Of a stretch of 64,000 nt of DNA, positions 31,015 to 42,235 are shown piece after piece (the first letter of the stretch is position 1; each line of letters opens with the position of its first letter). The notes beneath the pieces are model-generated. The model searched no databases. It had not been told where the DNA came from and saw only the letters and a program-made list of their open reading frames with translations. The DNA is taken from the NCBI GenBank assembly GCA_037953745.1, contig JBAKBP010007634.1, positions 1 to 64,000 of the forward strand. Direction: 5' to 3'. This DNA comes from Lithodes maja. Taxonomy: Eukaryota > Arthropoda > Malacostraca > Decapoda > Lithodidae. The position numbers were made by a program, and so were the translations under genes.

Positions 31015-33000
31015 TGGAAGTATTTAGGGGAGAAAGACCGGATCTACTTTGCGAGGAGGTTTGGGACAGCTGTGCTAGGAGCATCTCTCTTAAATTGCTC
31101 AGTCTTCATTCTAGGGTATAGCTGAGGTGCTAATTTGGTTATCGGAGTATGCAAGGAAGGTTAATGGTTTATTGTGGGTTAATAGAGGTTAGTAAGGGTG
31201 TTAGTCATACATGGTTAGTTCATTGATAGGAAGAATTCCTGTGCTACCTGGCAATGACCCGGAAGTCAAAACAGGGTCAGGTATACCTCCGCAGGGGTAG
31301 GGGTCTCCCTCCTCGGGTGGGTGAAAGGGGGAGGTGCGCGTCCCTTCTCTGTGATGGTCGTCGGGGCGGCTGTGGCTGGGGGCTTGCCATATCACAAGGG
31401 TTTGTAATAACCCTCTGTTTATGAGACAGATGTGGGTGTTCGTAATACCAAAACCGAAGGTGCCTTGATCAGCTGGTTTACTTGGTTAGGTTGTTAATTG
31501 CATGGGTGGTTGGATGTGGTGGAGACTGGGTTGCTAACTCTGCCACATTGATCTGGAAGTATGGCAATAGAAGTTAGTCACTGGTGAGGCGGCTAGCCTC
31601 GCACGGACGATCATTTGGTACAGGGTTGTGAATGGGTTGTGAGGGAATAGATGGCATGCAAAGGGTTAGTAAAGTTCTAATGGTGTTCCTTCCTACTGGG
31701 GGAAGGTAGGCTGGATAGGAGTATATATATATACAAAAGGTTTGAGAATGTTAGTAACGGAAAAGTTAAGGATATTCAGGGGGTATGCTGGAGAGGCTAG
31801 GTCGGAAGGGAGTTGAGGAGCGTGGGGGGTTAACGAGAGGGAGAGGGTTAAGGGGGGTTACGTGGAAGTTTGACCCTAAGGTCTCTGGGCGTAGGGGTGG
31901 CATTAGGCTACAGTTGGTATCGTAGCCTGGGGGTTAATGACAGGGAAGGTACGTTAGCCAAACGCTACCGGGGGATGAGCAATAAGTGGTGGTATATGAG
32001 TTTGGAAATGATAGAATCATGTGGACTGTGGGCTGTGGGGAAGAGGAGGTTAACTGTAGGTGTGTGCTTGACTGTGGATAAAAGTAGAGAAAAACATGGT
32101 GTATTATTACTCGTCAATACGATGGTTATGGACACTGTTACTCTGACACTATTTCTTGCTGATTCTAGTTGTTCCTGGGAACTGCGTTTTCTAGGACATA
32201 TATATCAAAGAAAGCGGCAGTTCGTAGGGGTAGCTTCGGTATTGTTTCGTGGTGGAAAGGCGTCGAGACAATGGTAAAAGAGGGTGGTGTATACAATCTC
32301 TGGTTGGGGTAAGAATTAGAGTTACTGCATGGTGGCTAACATCTGCAGTCATTTCTGTCTAGGTCTTACAGGAATAATGGTTATATATACACTGGTGTAC
32401 CCGTGGGTATCATAGTTCCTTATCAATTATGACATGGGGTTTTAACAGATTACTTCTCGGATGGAAGAACATACATAGATTTATGGGGCGGTTGGTCTTC
32501 AGAAACTTAGTCTGGCAAGACAAGGTATTTTAGGGGGTTAACATATTACTTCTCGGATGGAAGAACATACATAGATTTATGGGGGCGGTTGGTCTTCAGA
32601 ACTTAGTCTGGCAAGACAGGGGGTTAACATATTACTTCTTGGATGGAAAAACATACATAGATTTAGGCCTGTCTGAACTGGTTGGCATTGGCTCAACCTA
32701 GGGACAGGGCATGGGTGTATTACATTAAGGTGTATTCATGTTCATCATCATGTAGGTAGAGGTGTAGGACACGAGGGGTAGTGTATACGCGAGGTGGGGG
32801 AAGGGTCAGTGGTTAGAAGTGATAGGCAGGTGTGGTTTGGAGCTGCTTAACCCTGCGGGCTTCGGCCTGTCTTAACTGGTTGGCTTGGTCACCTGGTCCT
32901 TTCGTTCTGTGGGCCTTTCCTTCGGGTGTTTCTGTTCCCGTTTCCTGGTGGTGCTCGCTCGTGGCTTCTGTGGTGGGCTTCTCGTTCTGGGGCATTTTAC
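31015..33000. other. Unassigned; includes a minisatellite at 32442-32680
   Basis: Three units of about 86-96 bp start TTAACAGATTAC or TTAACATATTAC (32442, 32538 and 32624). A short phrase, ggcctgtct[t/g]aactggttgg, recurs near 32665 and 32865. No coding region is supported. Confidence 0.55.
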
Positions 33001-33067
33001 TAACCTAACCCTAATATATAATATAATATAACATAACAACTAACAAAATAAAAATATAAAATATACT

Positions 33068-33142
33068 AGATCCGAGTGGGATCGAACACTGGTTTTCAGC
33101 GTAAGAAGCGGGAGCCATACCGACTGAGCTACGGAGTGACCT
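33068..33142 (-). ncRNA. tRNA-like sequence (pseudogene or SINE head)
   Basis: The minus strand contains an exact A-box (TAGCTCAGTCGG) and an exact B-box (TGTTCGATCCC) at tRNA-like spacing. Acceptor and D-stem pairing is poor, so I call it a tRNA-derived pol III promoter, not a working tRNA. An AT-rich tail lies on its downstream side (33005-33060). Confidence 0.55.
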
Positions 33143-33284
33143 GCCAGATACGGTTCGAAGGCTATATTTAAACGCGATTGGGCAGCGGGGCGGGGCCAAG
33201 GGGAACAGGGCGGGGCCAACGTACGGGGCTTACATTTTCACGCATGCGCAGGGGGTAAGGTATTCGGCGGCGTACATGGCCTTC

Positions 33285-34391
33285 CAAGAAAACTTTAAGC
33301 TCTATATGGAAGAAATTACACAAAGGATAAAGAGAATGGGGGAGGGGATACAGATAAACAAGGAAAGACTGAGGGTGCTCCTATTCGCTGACGATGTAGG
33401 CCTAGTCCTGATGGCAGAAACAGGAAGAGGGTTGCAGAGACTGCTAAAGGAAGCAACAAGATTCGGGGAGGAATTAGATGTAATTAAGATTCAGTAAAGA
33501 AAAGAGCCAAGTAATAAAAATGAATGGACAGCTCCAAGAGGATGAGGAATGGAGACTATAGAAGGAAGCAGAATGAAGAAGACAAGATAATATAAATACC
33601 TGGGGGTAACAATTACAGAGAAAGGGTTTGAAAAGGCAAAAAGCGAAAAGATTGGACAAATGCAACAATGGCATGGGAGATTATGGAGCGCGACAAGATT
33701 AAGAGCGAATAGCTATGAAATAGTGCGAGGGCTGTCACGCTGTGGAAAGGACTGGGAGTACCTGCGATTATGTATGGCATGGAGGCGGTGGAAACTACAG
33801 AGGCAGAAACGAGAAAATTAGAAACGATACAGAATAAAATCGGAAGGACGGGATTAGGGGCAAATAAATACGTGGCACAGGAAGCAATCCGAGGAGAAAT
33901 GGGGTGGAGTACGTTTGAAGAAAGGATAGGGAAAGCTAAAGGGAAGTACAAAGTAAGGCTAGAGGGGATGGAGGAAAATAGGTGGCCAAAGAAGGTATAC
34001 AGATGGGCGAGCGAGCGAGCGAGAGAAATAAATGGAACGGAAGGTAAAAGAAGTCTGGAAAGGATAAATATAATACAGGACCATGTGGGAGGGGAATTTA
34101 GAAAACGGAATGGGAGGAAGGATTGGGTAATAATTGAAAATGGGAGAGGATGTATCAGAGAGATAGAGAAAGGGATAAAAGAGGAGGGAAGAAGGAAATG
34201 GAGGGAAGGGGTATAAAACAAAGCCACGCTGTCGTATTACAGAGAAAAAGAGAAACCAGCTAGAGAACTTTTCTATGATGGGGGATGGGGATCTAAATTG
34301 CTGTTTAAGCCTTTAAGGCAAGGACAGGATCCCTAGAGACATGAAAAAACAAGGAGGTGGAACGGGATAGGACCGCACCGTAACCAATGTT
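33285..34391 (+). pseudogene. LINE G, first part (interrupted by LINE F)
   Basis: Broken frames encode the end of a reverse transcriptase: KLYMEEITQRIKRMG, then the catalytic LLFADDVGLVL. A C-terminal domain follows (YGMEAVE, GEMGWSTFEERIGKAK, RWASERAREI). A stop falls at 33496 and the frame changes before 33770. It is 5'-truncated near 33285. The rest of the element resumes at 37361. Confidence 0.7.
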
Positions 34392-37360
34392 ACTTACTTA
34401 CTTACTTGTTACTTGTTACTTGGTGTGGAGTTTCTCAGCCGCGCTCCGTCACTAGATGTGACGCTCGTCGCAGCTGCCCTTTAATCCATCTAGCACTTGT
34501 AGTCTTGTCTCACAGTGCCATCTTCTAAGTCATAACACTCCCTGAACAAATGTGTTTTTAGTGACTTTTTAAAGGCCTTTATGTTCGCACACCTTTTCAC
34601 ATTAACTGGTAGATTATTATAAAGTCTCGGTGCACTCTTTTCGAAGGCCCTAAATCCAAATTCATGATTGCACCGTGGCTCATTCAATTGATGCAGCACG
34701 TTGCCATGTCTCAGCATCATATCAGTGCCAACATTGAAGTCTTCCAATAAGTCTCGCACATATTCCGGCTTTCCAAAGTTCAAAGCTTGATACACTATAA
34801 CACACAGTTTGAATATGATCCTCGCTTTCACCGGCAGCCAATGCAGGTCAATTAATGCCGGCGTTATACTCGCACGGAATGGTAAACTCTTTATTAATCT
34901 TGCTGCTCTATTCATTATAAGTTGTAGTTTTCGTAGCAAGTAATTTGGTAGTCGATAATATAGAGAATTACAATAGTCTAATTTACTAATTACATGATTG
35001 TGGATCAACATTTTGGTTGTATTAATATCCAGATATTTTCTCACAAAAGCAATATTCCTCAGATGATAGGCAGAGATTCGCACTGTTTGATTAATCTGGT
35101 TTTTAAATGACAGTTCACTATCAACCAAAACTCCCAAATCCTTCACCACACTACTCACAGTCATCACACTATCATTGATATTGAGGCTTTGCACGTCCAG
35201 TCTTTCAAGGTTCACCCGTCTGCCTACTAATAGGCATTCAGTTTTATTTTCATTTAATTTCAGTTGCTTTGACTCCATCCACTTCCCAATGTCTTTTAGT
35301 AAACCACTAATCTTCTCCTCAACATTCACCACGTCACTTAGTGCCAGATAGAATTGGGTGTCATCCGCAAACAGTTTGAATTTCACTCCATGTTTCATTA
35401 ATATGCTAGATAGTGCAATTGTATATATACAAAATAGAATCGGTCCAAGAACACTCCCTTGAGGGACGCCCCTCTCTAGATGCTTCATCTCTGAGAATTT
35501 ATTACTTATTTGCACACAATAAGTTCTGTTAGTAAGGTAACTTTGAAGGTATTCCAGCGCATTACCATCAATACCAATAGCTTTACAGTCTTCTATTAGT
35601 AAGCTATGCACCACTGTATCGAACGCAGCACTCAAGTCCAACAAAATTAAGATTCCACACTTCGCGTTGTCCATTTGCACGAGTAAATCATTAATCACAG
35701 AGCACATCGTGGTTTCCGTAGAGTAAAGTCTTCTATATGCGGACTGGTTGTCTGGGAGAGCCTTCACTAAACTCAAGTGATCCCATAACTGACCCAGAAT
35801 TACATTTTCAGTAATTTTTGATAGAAATGTTAAATTGGAAACAGGCCTAAAAGAGCTCAAGCATTGAGAATCAAGGCTCCCTTTAATAATAGGCTTCACA
35901 ATCGCATTCTTTTCAGACGATGGAAATACATTATTTGCAATGCTACAGTTTATTATGTCAACATATATGTCCAGAAAACTGTTAAAATTGTTACTGTGCA
36001 CTATTTCACGTATCGGTATAGGATCATTACTACAATGGGTAAGTTTTGCTTTCGTAACTATGGATTTAACTGTATTCAGATCCGTCATAGTAAATTCTGT
36101 TAACTTAGTCACAGTAGGCTCAGCTACAACAACGTCTTGAGTCTCGACTACTCCAAAATTTCCAACAATGGCATTAATTTTATCACAAAAAAAGTCAGAA
36201 AAATCATTCGCCAATGTCATATCCGGAATCCCTTCTGGTAACTTATTTTTCTTCTTGTTTCCCGTCAAGTTGTCAAGTACCACATACAGCTTATTCATAT
36301 CAGATCCAGCTTCTTTTGCTTTATTCATATAGTATTCACGTTTTCTAAGCACAATGAGCCTGTTTTCTATATTCCGAGCTCTTTTATAGTTATCTCTTGC
36401 CTCTTCGGTTCGTAGACGTCTCCATAGCCTCTCATATTTCTTCTTGGCCTTTTTTGCTCTTTGAATATCAGCATTAAACCACGGCGCACTATCAACTATT
36501 ACTATTTTCTTTTCAATAATGGGGCACATATCTTCGTATTTTTCTCTAGCAATGCTGTTATACAGATTAGTGAAACATGACGTACAGTCATCTATTAATT
36601 CACCGTGAGCACAGTGTTCTCTTTTCTTAATTAGTATTTCATTCGCAACAGTCGATATTAGTAGTTGTGGCTCAAATTTTCTTTTTGACCTACACTTTAT
36701 TGTCTTAGATTGTCTAGGTTTACTTACAAACGGCATGTTAAAAGTAACTAGTTTATGGACCGGCGAAATACAACACTCATCTTCAACATACAGCTCATTT
36801 ATCATATCGCTTTCTCTATTCGTAAAAACCAAGTCTAATGCATGACCACCTCTTGAAGTTGCAGTATGCACTTTATTTATCAAGTGGAAAGACTCCATCA
36901 ATTCTATAAAGATAGTAGCATAGTAATCATTTGGAACATCCACCCACAGATTAAAGTCACCAAAGACGAATGTATTCGTACTAACCATATCAATTGTTTC
37001 CAAATATAATCTAAAATCATCAATAAATGTACTGGCACTTAAATTTGGAGGTCTATAAACGACAATAAAAGTACATTTCCAGCCTCCAATCTCACAGCCC
37101 ACCTGTATATGTTCAAAACTACCGAACCTTGCAGATTTACATATTTTCGTCTTCTTAAACGTGTTTGTAAGAAAAATTCCCACACCTCCACCTCCCTTCC
37201 CTCTTCGTGGATTGTGCAAGAAGGTATGCGTTAAAGGAGTCATTTCAAGTATTTTAGCAGTATCGTATTCACTCAGCCATGTTTCAGTTACCGCTAGTAC
37301 ATCATATTTTGCCTCATTAATTAAGTCTCGAATTTCAAAGGTTTTATTTCCCACTGATTG
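34392..37360 (-). mobile_element. LINE F insertion inside LINE G
   Basis: The 2969-bp insertion is flanked by AATGTT at 34386-34391 and 37361-37366. Its 3' end on the minus strand is a tandem tail of AGTAAC and AGTA units (34392-34420). Confidence 0.8.
34490..37360 (-). CDS. LINE F: uninterrupted endonuclease/reverse transcriptase ORF2, start codon lost
   Basis: About 954 codons are open with no stop. The endonuclease blocks are LAVTETWLSEYD, YRPPNLSAS, FVFGDFNLW and SPVHKLVTF; His replaces the usual DH context of the last block (VHK instead of SDH). The reverse transcriptase blocks are FRPVSNLTFLSKI, NQSAYRRLYSTET, LLDLSAAFDTVVH, GVPQGSVLGPILF and FADDTQFY. The C-terminal domain includes LDYCNSLYYRLPN, LHWLPVKARI and a final LKTHLFRECYD. 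The frame begins at QSVGNKTFEIRDL, so the element was truncated immediately after the codons that would carry the first endonuclease asparagine. The usual reference methionine is absent. Confidence 0.88.
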   Translation of the reverse strand, partial: QSVGNKTFEIRDLINEAKYDVLAVTETWLSEYDTAKILEMTPLTHTFLHNPRRGKGGGGVGIFLTNTFKKTKICKSARFGSFEHIQVGCEIGGWKCTFIVVYRPPNLSASTFIDDFRLYLETIDMVSTNTFVFGDFNLWVDVPNDYYATIFIELMESFHLINKVHTATSRGGHALDLVFTNRESDMINELYVEDECCISPVHKLVTFNMPFVSKPRQSKTIKCRSKRKFEPQLLISTVANEILIKKREHCAHGELIDDCTSCFTNLYNSIAREKYEDMCPIIEKKIVIVDSAPWFNADIQRAKKAKKKYERLWRRLRTEEARDNYKRARNIENRLIVLRKREYYMNKAKEAGSDMNKLYVVLDNLTGNKKKNKLPEGIPDMTLANDFSDFFCDKINAIVGNFGVVETQDVVVAEPTVTKLTEFTMTDLNTVKSIVTKAKLTHCSNDPIPIREIVHSNNFNSFLDIYVDIINCSIANNVFPSSEKNAIVKPIIKGSLDSQCLSSFRPVSNLTFLSKITENVILGQLWDHLSLVKALPDNQSAYRRLYSTETTMCSVINDLLVQMDNAKCGILILLDLSAAFDTVVHSLLIEDCKAIGIDGNALEYLQSYLTNRTYCVQISNKFSEMKHLERGVPQGSVLGPILFCIYTIALSSILMKHGVKFKLFADDTQFYLALSDVVNVEEKISGLLKDIGKWMESKQLKLNENKTECLLVGRRVNLERLDVQSLNINDSVMTVSSVVKDLGVLVDSELSFKNQINQTVRISAYHLRNIAFVRKYLDINTTKMLIHNHVISKLDYCNSLYYRLPNYLLRKLQLIMNRAARLIKSLPFRASITPALIDLHWLPVKARIIFKLCVIVYQALNFGKPEYVRDLLEDFNVGTDMMLRHGNVLHQLNEPRCNHEFGFRAFEKSAPRLYNNLPVNVKRCANIKAFKKSLKTHLFRECYDLEDGTVRQDYKC

Positions 37361-37825
37361 AATGTTTATTATGAATGTGAACTAGGAGACCCAATAGTCG
37401 AGGACATAGAGCACATAGTAACGAAATGTACAAAGTATGAAGAGGAGAGAAACGATTTGGAGAGATATATGAGGGATAGAGTTGGGGAACTAAGGTGGGA
37501 GGAAATAAAGCAGAGAGACGATAGAGGGGTAGGGGCATTACTGGGGCTAACAAACGATATGGAAAAGCAAGACGTAGAGATGATGAAGAGAACGCTAGAG
37601 AGGATATGAAGACAGATAAATGGGTAAGGGGGGGGGGGGGGGAGGAGGAGGAGGACGTGGTAGGTAGGTAGGTCCAAAAAACTTTCCCTAGTACTATCCT
37701 TCTACTATAAACTTTCCCTCTTACTAACGTTTCTGAGCCAGTACCGACACAAAGGTCAGCCCTGTGGATCTGCACGGTCGGCGGGCGAGCTCAATAGAAG
37801 AAGAAGAAGAAGAAGACGAGAACAT
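37361..37825 (+). pseudogene. LINE G, second part with (AAG)n tail
   Basis: After the LINE F insertion the coding resumes as YYECELGDPIVEDIEHIV, a cysteine/histidine C-terminal motif seen in LINE polyproteins, followed by TKCTKYEEERNDL. A G-tract (37627-37640) and a 3' end with (GAA)n at 37797-37817 follow. The same 3' tail is at 8340-8456. Confidence 0.7.
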
Positions 37826-38339
37826 ATAGTTAATCTTAACATCAGAGAAGTGTTCAAATATATAATATTATTCATAATTGTGTTTTTGTAGATTCCATAT
37901 TTGCTATATTTTATAAGTAACCATAGTGTGTAAGCCATTTCATTAAATACATTGAAGTTTACTTGGCTTTTCAAAAGACCAAATTCTTTATAGATAGGTA
38001 TATTTTCTGAATTTTCGCGCTTTATTTTAAGAATTACATAACAAAGGACAAGAAGAAGAAGAAAGGTGTTCTGGAAATTCCTACTCCGTGTACATTGCAC
38101 ATCAAAAACCCTAAGAACAACAACAACAAAGGTGTTACAGTGTTGCTACTTGCTTAGAATATACTGTATAGAAGAGTTGAGGCAACAACGTTCCATTGAT
38201 CACCAGTAGAATAGAGACTACTGAAGGGCTAGGCCTACCTTGAACTGTCATTGACCAGAATAGGCCTAGCCTACTAGCCTAGGCCTAGTCGACGACGACG
38301 AGTATTCCAATTTTCGGTCAATATACAGGAGACGCAACA

Positions 38340-38860
38340 TTATAGAACATAAGAAAATGGGAGTCTGCAGAAAGCCGATTGGCCTAAGCAAGGCAGATCC
38401 CTGTCCCACACAACCCCAATTACAAAGCCCAATTATAGGCTGAACACTCTAATACCCGAGGATCATCTTACCAAAACGGTTAGAGATTTAACGCAGGATT
38501 ACGGGGTCTGCAGAGCGCTGATTGGCCCAACCCTGCTGATCCCCCTTCACACCCAACCCTCCTCGTCCATATGCTTATCCAATTTTATCTTAAAGCTCCC
38601 TATCGTTTTTAATCCCACTATAGCACTTGGTAGTCCATTCCACCCATCTACAACTCTGTTACCAAACCAATATTTGCCTATATCTTTTCTGAAACTAAAT
38701 TTATCTAATTTGAAACCATTGGTACGAGTTCTTTCGCTATCACTGAGCTTTAGTACATTTGTCATGTCCCCTTTGTTAATCCCACTAACCCACTTGAACA
38801 CCTCTAGGCTCTATCATATCCCCTCTAACTCTGCGTCTCTAACGAATGTAAGCCTAATTG
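38340..38860 (-). pseudogene. LINE H 3' fragment
   Basis: The minus strand encodes a LINE C-terminal domain: MFKWVSGINKGDMTNVL, then RTRTNGFKLDKFSF and NRVVDGWNGLPS. The 3' end reads cagactcccattttcttatg. A tail-only copy of the same 3' end is at 45048-45104. Confidence 0.75.
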
Positions 38861-38865
38861 GATTT

Positions 38866-39480
38866 TTTTTATTTTAATACCACAAATTTTCAGTGTTTTT
38901 TATAAACAAAATTGGTCATTTGCATCAATATATAGTGTTTGTAATCAATTAGAAATCTCGGGAAAACCTATTTTCCCCAGTAGGCCTATCGATCGATGTT
39001 GAGACGCACTCGCTCCCCGATAGTGATTTAAAAAGGCATTAGCCTAACCTAACAACCTTATCTAACCTAACCTAGTATTATGGGTGGGGGCTGCCGCCCC
39101 CACACCCCCGCTGGTTGAGTAGGCTACTTAATAAAAAAAATAAAAAATTGGCTGTCGATTATACGAAGGTGAAAGAAAAGTCGGTGAAGTCTATGGTGTT
39201 TACTCTGCAATCTTCAGCTTGATTGTACATTGATAACGGTAAAGTACCGTATTGATAATTGACAACCTTGTTACGAAAATTAAATTTGAGTACCGGTACC
39301 ATACTTTTATATTAGGTTTTTCCAAGGGTTTAACACATTTTCATAATTATGATCTTTAGAGCTGTCGATAACTGGAAGTACCCGGTACCGTATCAACAAC
39401 CTTGTTACGAAAAATAAATGTTAGTACCATACTTTTTTATTAGGTTTTGCTGAGGGTTAAAACATATGTTCTTATGATCT
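38866..39480 (+). repeat. Module M, copy 1 (plus)
   Basis: Order: ttaataccacaaattttcag, a CGATCGATGTTGAGACG block, AACCT repeats, the GC hairpin GGGGGCTGCCGCCCCC, ACACCCCCGCTGG, then about 125-bp imperfect units containing aacaaccttgttacgaaaa and ttttattaggtttt. Inverted copies lie at 49375-49990 and at 52900-52936 joined to 55991-56575. No ORF. The hairpin followed by CTRR is reminiscent of a Helitron 3' end, but that is only a hypothesis. Confidence 0.65.
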
Positions 39481-40972
39481 TTAGAGCATATAGATTCAAT
39501 ATTTATCTTGAAATATATCAATAAAATTTGTAGTATTAAAATAACATTGAACCCCTAATTTCTTCAACCTTTCTTTATACGGAAGATTTCTAATATTATG
39601 GATAATTTTTGTCATTCTACGTTGTACTCTCTCCAATGAATCTATGTCCATTCTGTAATAAGGACACCAAAATTGAACAGCATAATCCATATGGGGTCTC
39701 ACTAATGACAAGTAAAGTTTTAAGATAACATCAGCAGTTCTGTTACTCACACTCCTAGAGATGAACCCGAGAATCCTGTTTGCCTTGTTTCGAACGCTTA
39801 TACACTGTTGTCTAGGCTTCAAATCATTGCTAACAAACACACCTAGATCTTTCTCACAATTAGAGTTTTCTAATTCCATATTAGCTAGTTTATATTTAAC
39901 ATTTTTATGCATCTTCCCTAGGCTATCTTTAATACCTTGCATTTGTCAATGTTAAACTTCATCTGCCAATTTACTGACCATTCGTGTAAGGTATCTAGAT
40001 CCCTTTGGAGGCACTCTATATCTCTATCTGAATCAATTGTTCTCCCCATTTTGGTATCGTCTGCAAATTTACTTATCCTACTAGTTATACCTAAATCAAG
40101 GTCATTTATGTATATAACAAACAACAGAGGACCTAATACAGATCCCTGGGGGACACCACTTAACCACTTTTGACTGCTCCCCATTCTGACTTCGCACCGT
40201 ACCATTTATGCCGACTCTGCTTCCTACCAATTAGCCATGACCTAATCCATCCCAACAACGCCCCACCTATTCCATGCGCCTCAACCTTTCTCATCAATCT
40301 CTCATGGGGGACTCTGTCGAAAGCTTTACTGAAATCTAAATATATTATATCATATGACGTCATTATCTACTGCTTCATATACCTCTGAGAAAAAACTAAG
40401 CAAATTAGTAAGGCAAGAACGTCCCTGAGTGAATCCATGCTGAGGAGAATTTATTAAATTAAATGTATCTAAGTGGTTTCTAATTTTACTAGCAATAATT
40501 GACTCTAGTAGCTTTCCTATGATTGATGTAAGACTAATGAGACGGTAATTGGATGCTATTGATTTGTCACCTTTTTTGAAGATCGGAACTACGTTTGCAA
40601 GCTTCCAAGCTTCTGGAACTACTGTATACCTGTCTCCAATGACTTGTTAAATAAAAATGTTAATGGGTAACTTAACTCATCCCTACATTCTTTTAATACT
40701 CTAGCATATACCTCATCAGGACCAGGCGATTTATGAGGTTTCAGTCTGTCAATTTCCTTAAGCACATCATTTCTACTTATAGTAATCGTACTTAACCTAT
40801 TTTCTATACTATCGCTATTACCTTACGGACTTCTGGAAACTGTGCCAAATTTTCATTAGTGAAAACGGAAAGAAATTTACTACTTAATGTACTGCACATT
40901 TCTAAATCATTTTCTGTCATTTCTCCTATCGAAGTTTTAAGGGGACCAATTACATCTCTAACCTTGGATTTA

Positions 40973-41721
40973 TCTATCTATCTATTGCCTGACGCCGTGA
41001 TCCCCGAAGGGGTGGCCACGAACGAACCGCCCCCATGCACCTCTGTCCCCAGTCAGTCGACGCCTCTCCCCCCAACCAGCACCGCCCTCGTTCATGTACT
41101 TCCTCACTCCATCCTTCCACCTCATATTCGGTCTACCTCTCCCTCTCTGTCCCTCCACCTCGCTCTCGTACACCCTCTTAGTCATTCTCTCGCTTTCCAT
41201 ACGTTCCATATGGCCGAACCATCTCAAGTTGTTCCTTTTCATACTTTCCAGCACATCTACCTCCACACCACACCTCCTTCTTACTTCCTCATTAGTCTGT
41301 CTATCCCTCCATGTAACTCCGCACGCACTCCTTAACCCTCTCACGACCATATGACGCAGAGGTTGCCAGATTAGCAATAAGAAATAGAGTTCTCTCACTC
41401 TTATAATAACCTCTCCAAAATTAGTTTTCTGCCCACAGCTAACCCAAAGACAACTGCAGAGGTTAAAGTAACTAAACTAAAGGTTTATAAATACCCCTGA
41501 TGGTAACAAAGGATTTAAAGTATCCCTAATAGGCTCAAAATTGCGTCAAGAATGTGAGAGTGTTAAGTAATTCATTTCCACTGCTCTCACTCTTGGTCTG
41601 AGTCTCTCAACCAACGTCCATGCTTCGCTTCCGTAAGTCAGTTTCGGGATTACCACACTGTCATGCAAGGACTTCTTCACTTCCATACTGACCACCCTAT
41701 TTCTTGTTACTGCTTTTAGCG
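40973..41721 (-). mobile_element. RTE-like LINE copy 2, nested in LINE Z
   Basis: Perfect 9-bp repeats TTGGATTTA (40964-40972 and 41722-41730) flank it; copy 1 of LINE Z shows the uninterrupted site near 745-753. It has the (ATAG)n tail and the coding for LRWFGHMERMESERM, and its 5' part encodes KKSLHDSVVIPKLTYGSEAW. A piggyBac MITE splits it. Confidence 0.9.
41336..41562. mobile_element. piggyBac-like MITE PB-d (227 bp)
   Basis: Flanked by TTAA at 41332-41335 and 41563-41566. The left end is CCCTCTCACGACC and the right end, read inward, CACTCTCACATTC; both go on to TGACGCA. The RTE copy at 43265 is uninterrupted here (cactccttaagtaattc), confirming the insertion and the TTAA target. No ORF. 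Confidence 0.9.
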
Positions 41722-42235
41722 TTGGATTTATATAGTTGGTAAAAAGCTTTAGGATTATTTTTTGAGTCATTGGCAACCTTAATTTCATAATTTCTTTTTT
41801 CTTTCCTAATATCCTTTTTTACCTGTCTTGATAGATTCTGATAGTAAGCAAGTACAGTAGGTGAATTTCGCCTTTCCTAATATTTCTATATATTCCTCTC
41901 TTTTGTCCTAGAAGATCTAATAGTCTATTATTCATCCATTTGGGTTGGTTCTGTGTTGATCTAAATTTTCATTTGGGGATGTATTTATTTTGTGCATTGA
42001 ATACCGACTCGATAAAATTATCGTATGTATCTACCAAGGTTGACGTCTCTTCCTGACTTACGATGACAGGTAGCAAATTTCTAATGGTAGTTTTGGGGGT
42101 ACTTATTGAAGACACCCCACAACGTGTTTTTATGGGTTTTTTTCGTTGGTTCTTGTTGTTTTGAGTGTTTTGTATGTTTTTTTTTATTAGGAATTGATAA
42201 TTTACCGATTGCCACAACAATCTAAAGATACGCAC

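Larger units (their letters stand above)
39490..42071 (-). pseudogene. LINE Z copy 2, containing a nested RTE
   Basis: It is colinear with copy 1 from 40220 rightward and adds the 3' half: KFADDTKMGRTI, then the C-terminal domain LVRPHMDYAVQFW, LERVQRRMTKIIHNI and LKKLGVQ (39496-40205). Small indels break the frame: a 2-bp loss near 40358 (the YDIIYLDF region), TACTGTA at 40620-40626 and TACAGTA at 41853-41859. Homology to copy 1 stops near 42071. An 80-bp fragment of the same 3' end is at 52826-52905. Confidence 0.85.

Noticed and set aside
31870..32277. 135-codon plus-strand ORF
   Set aside because: No recognisable domain, and its composition is like the surrounding non-coding DNA; insufficient to call a gene.
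32442..32680. CRISPR-like array
   Set aside because: There are only three long, near-identical units without short repeat/spacer structure, in a eukaryotic genome; it is a minisatellite.
33613..34227. 204-codon hydrophobic ORF on the minus strand
   Set aside because: It is antisense to the purine-rich LINE G coding; apparent membrane segments are a strand artefact.
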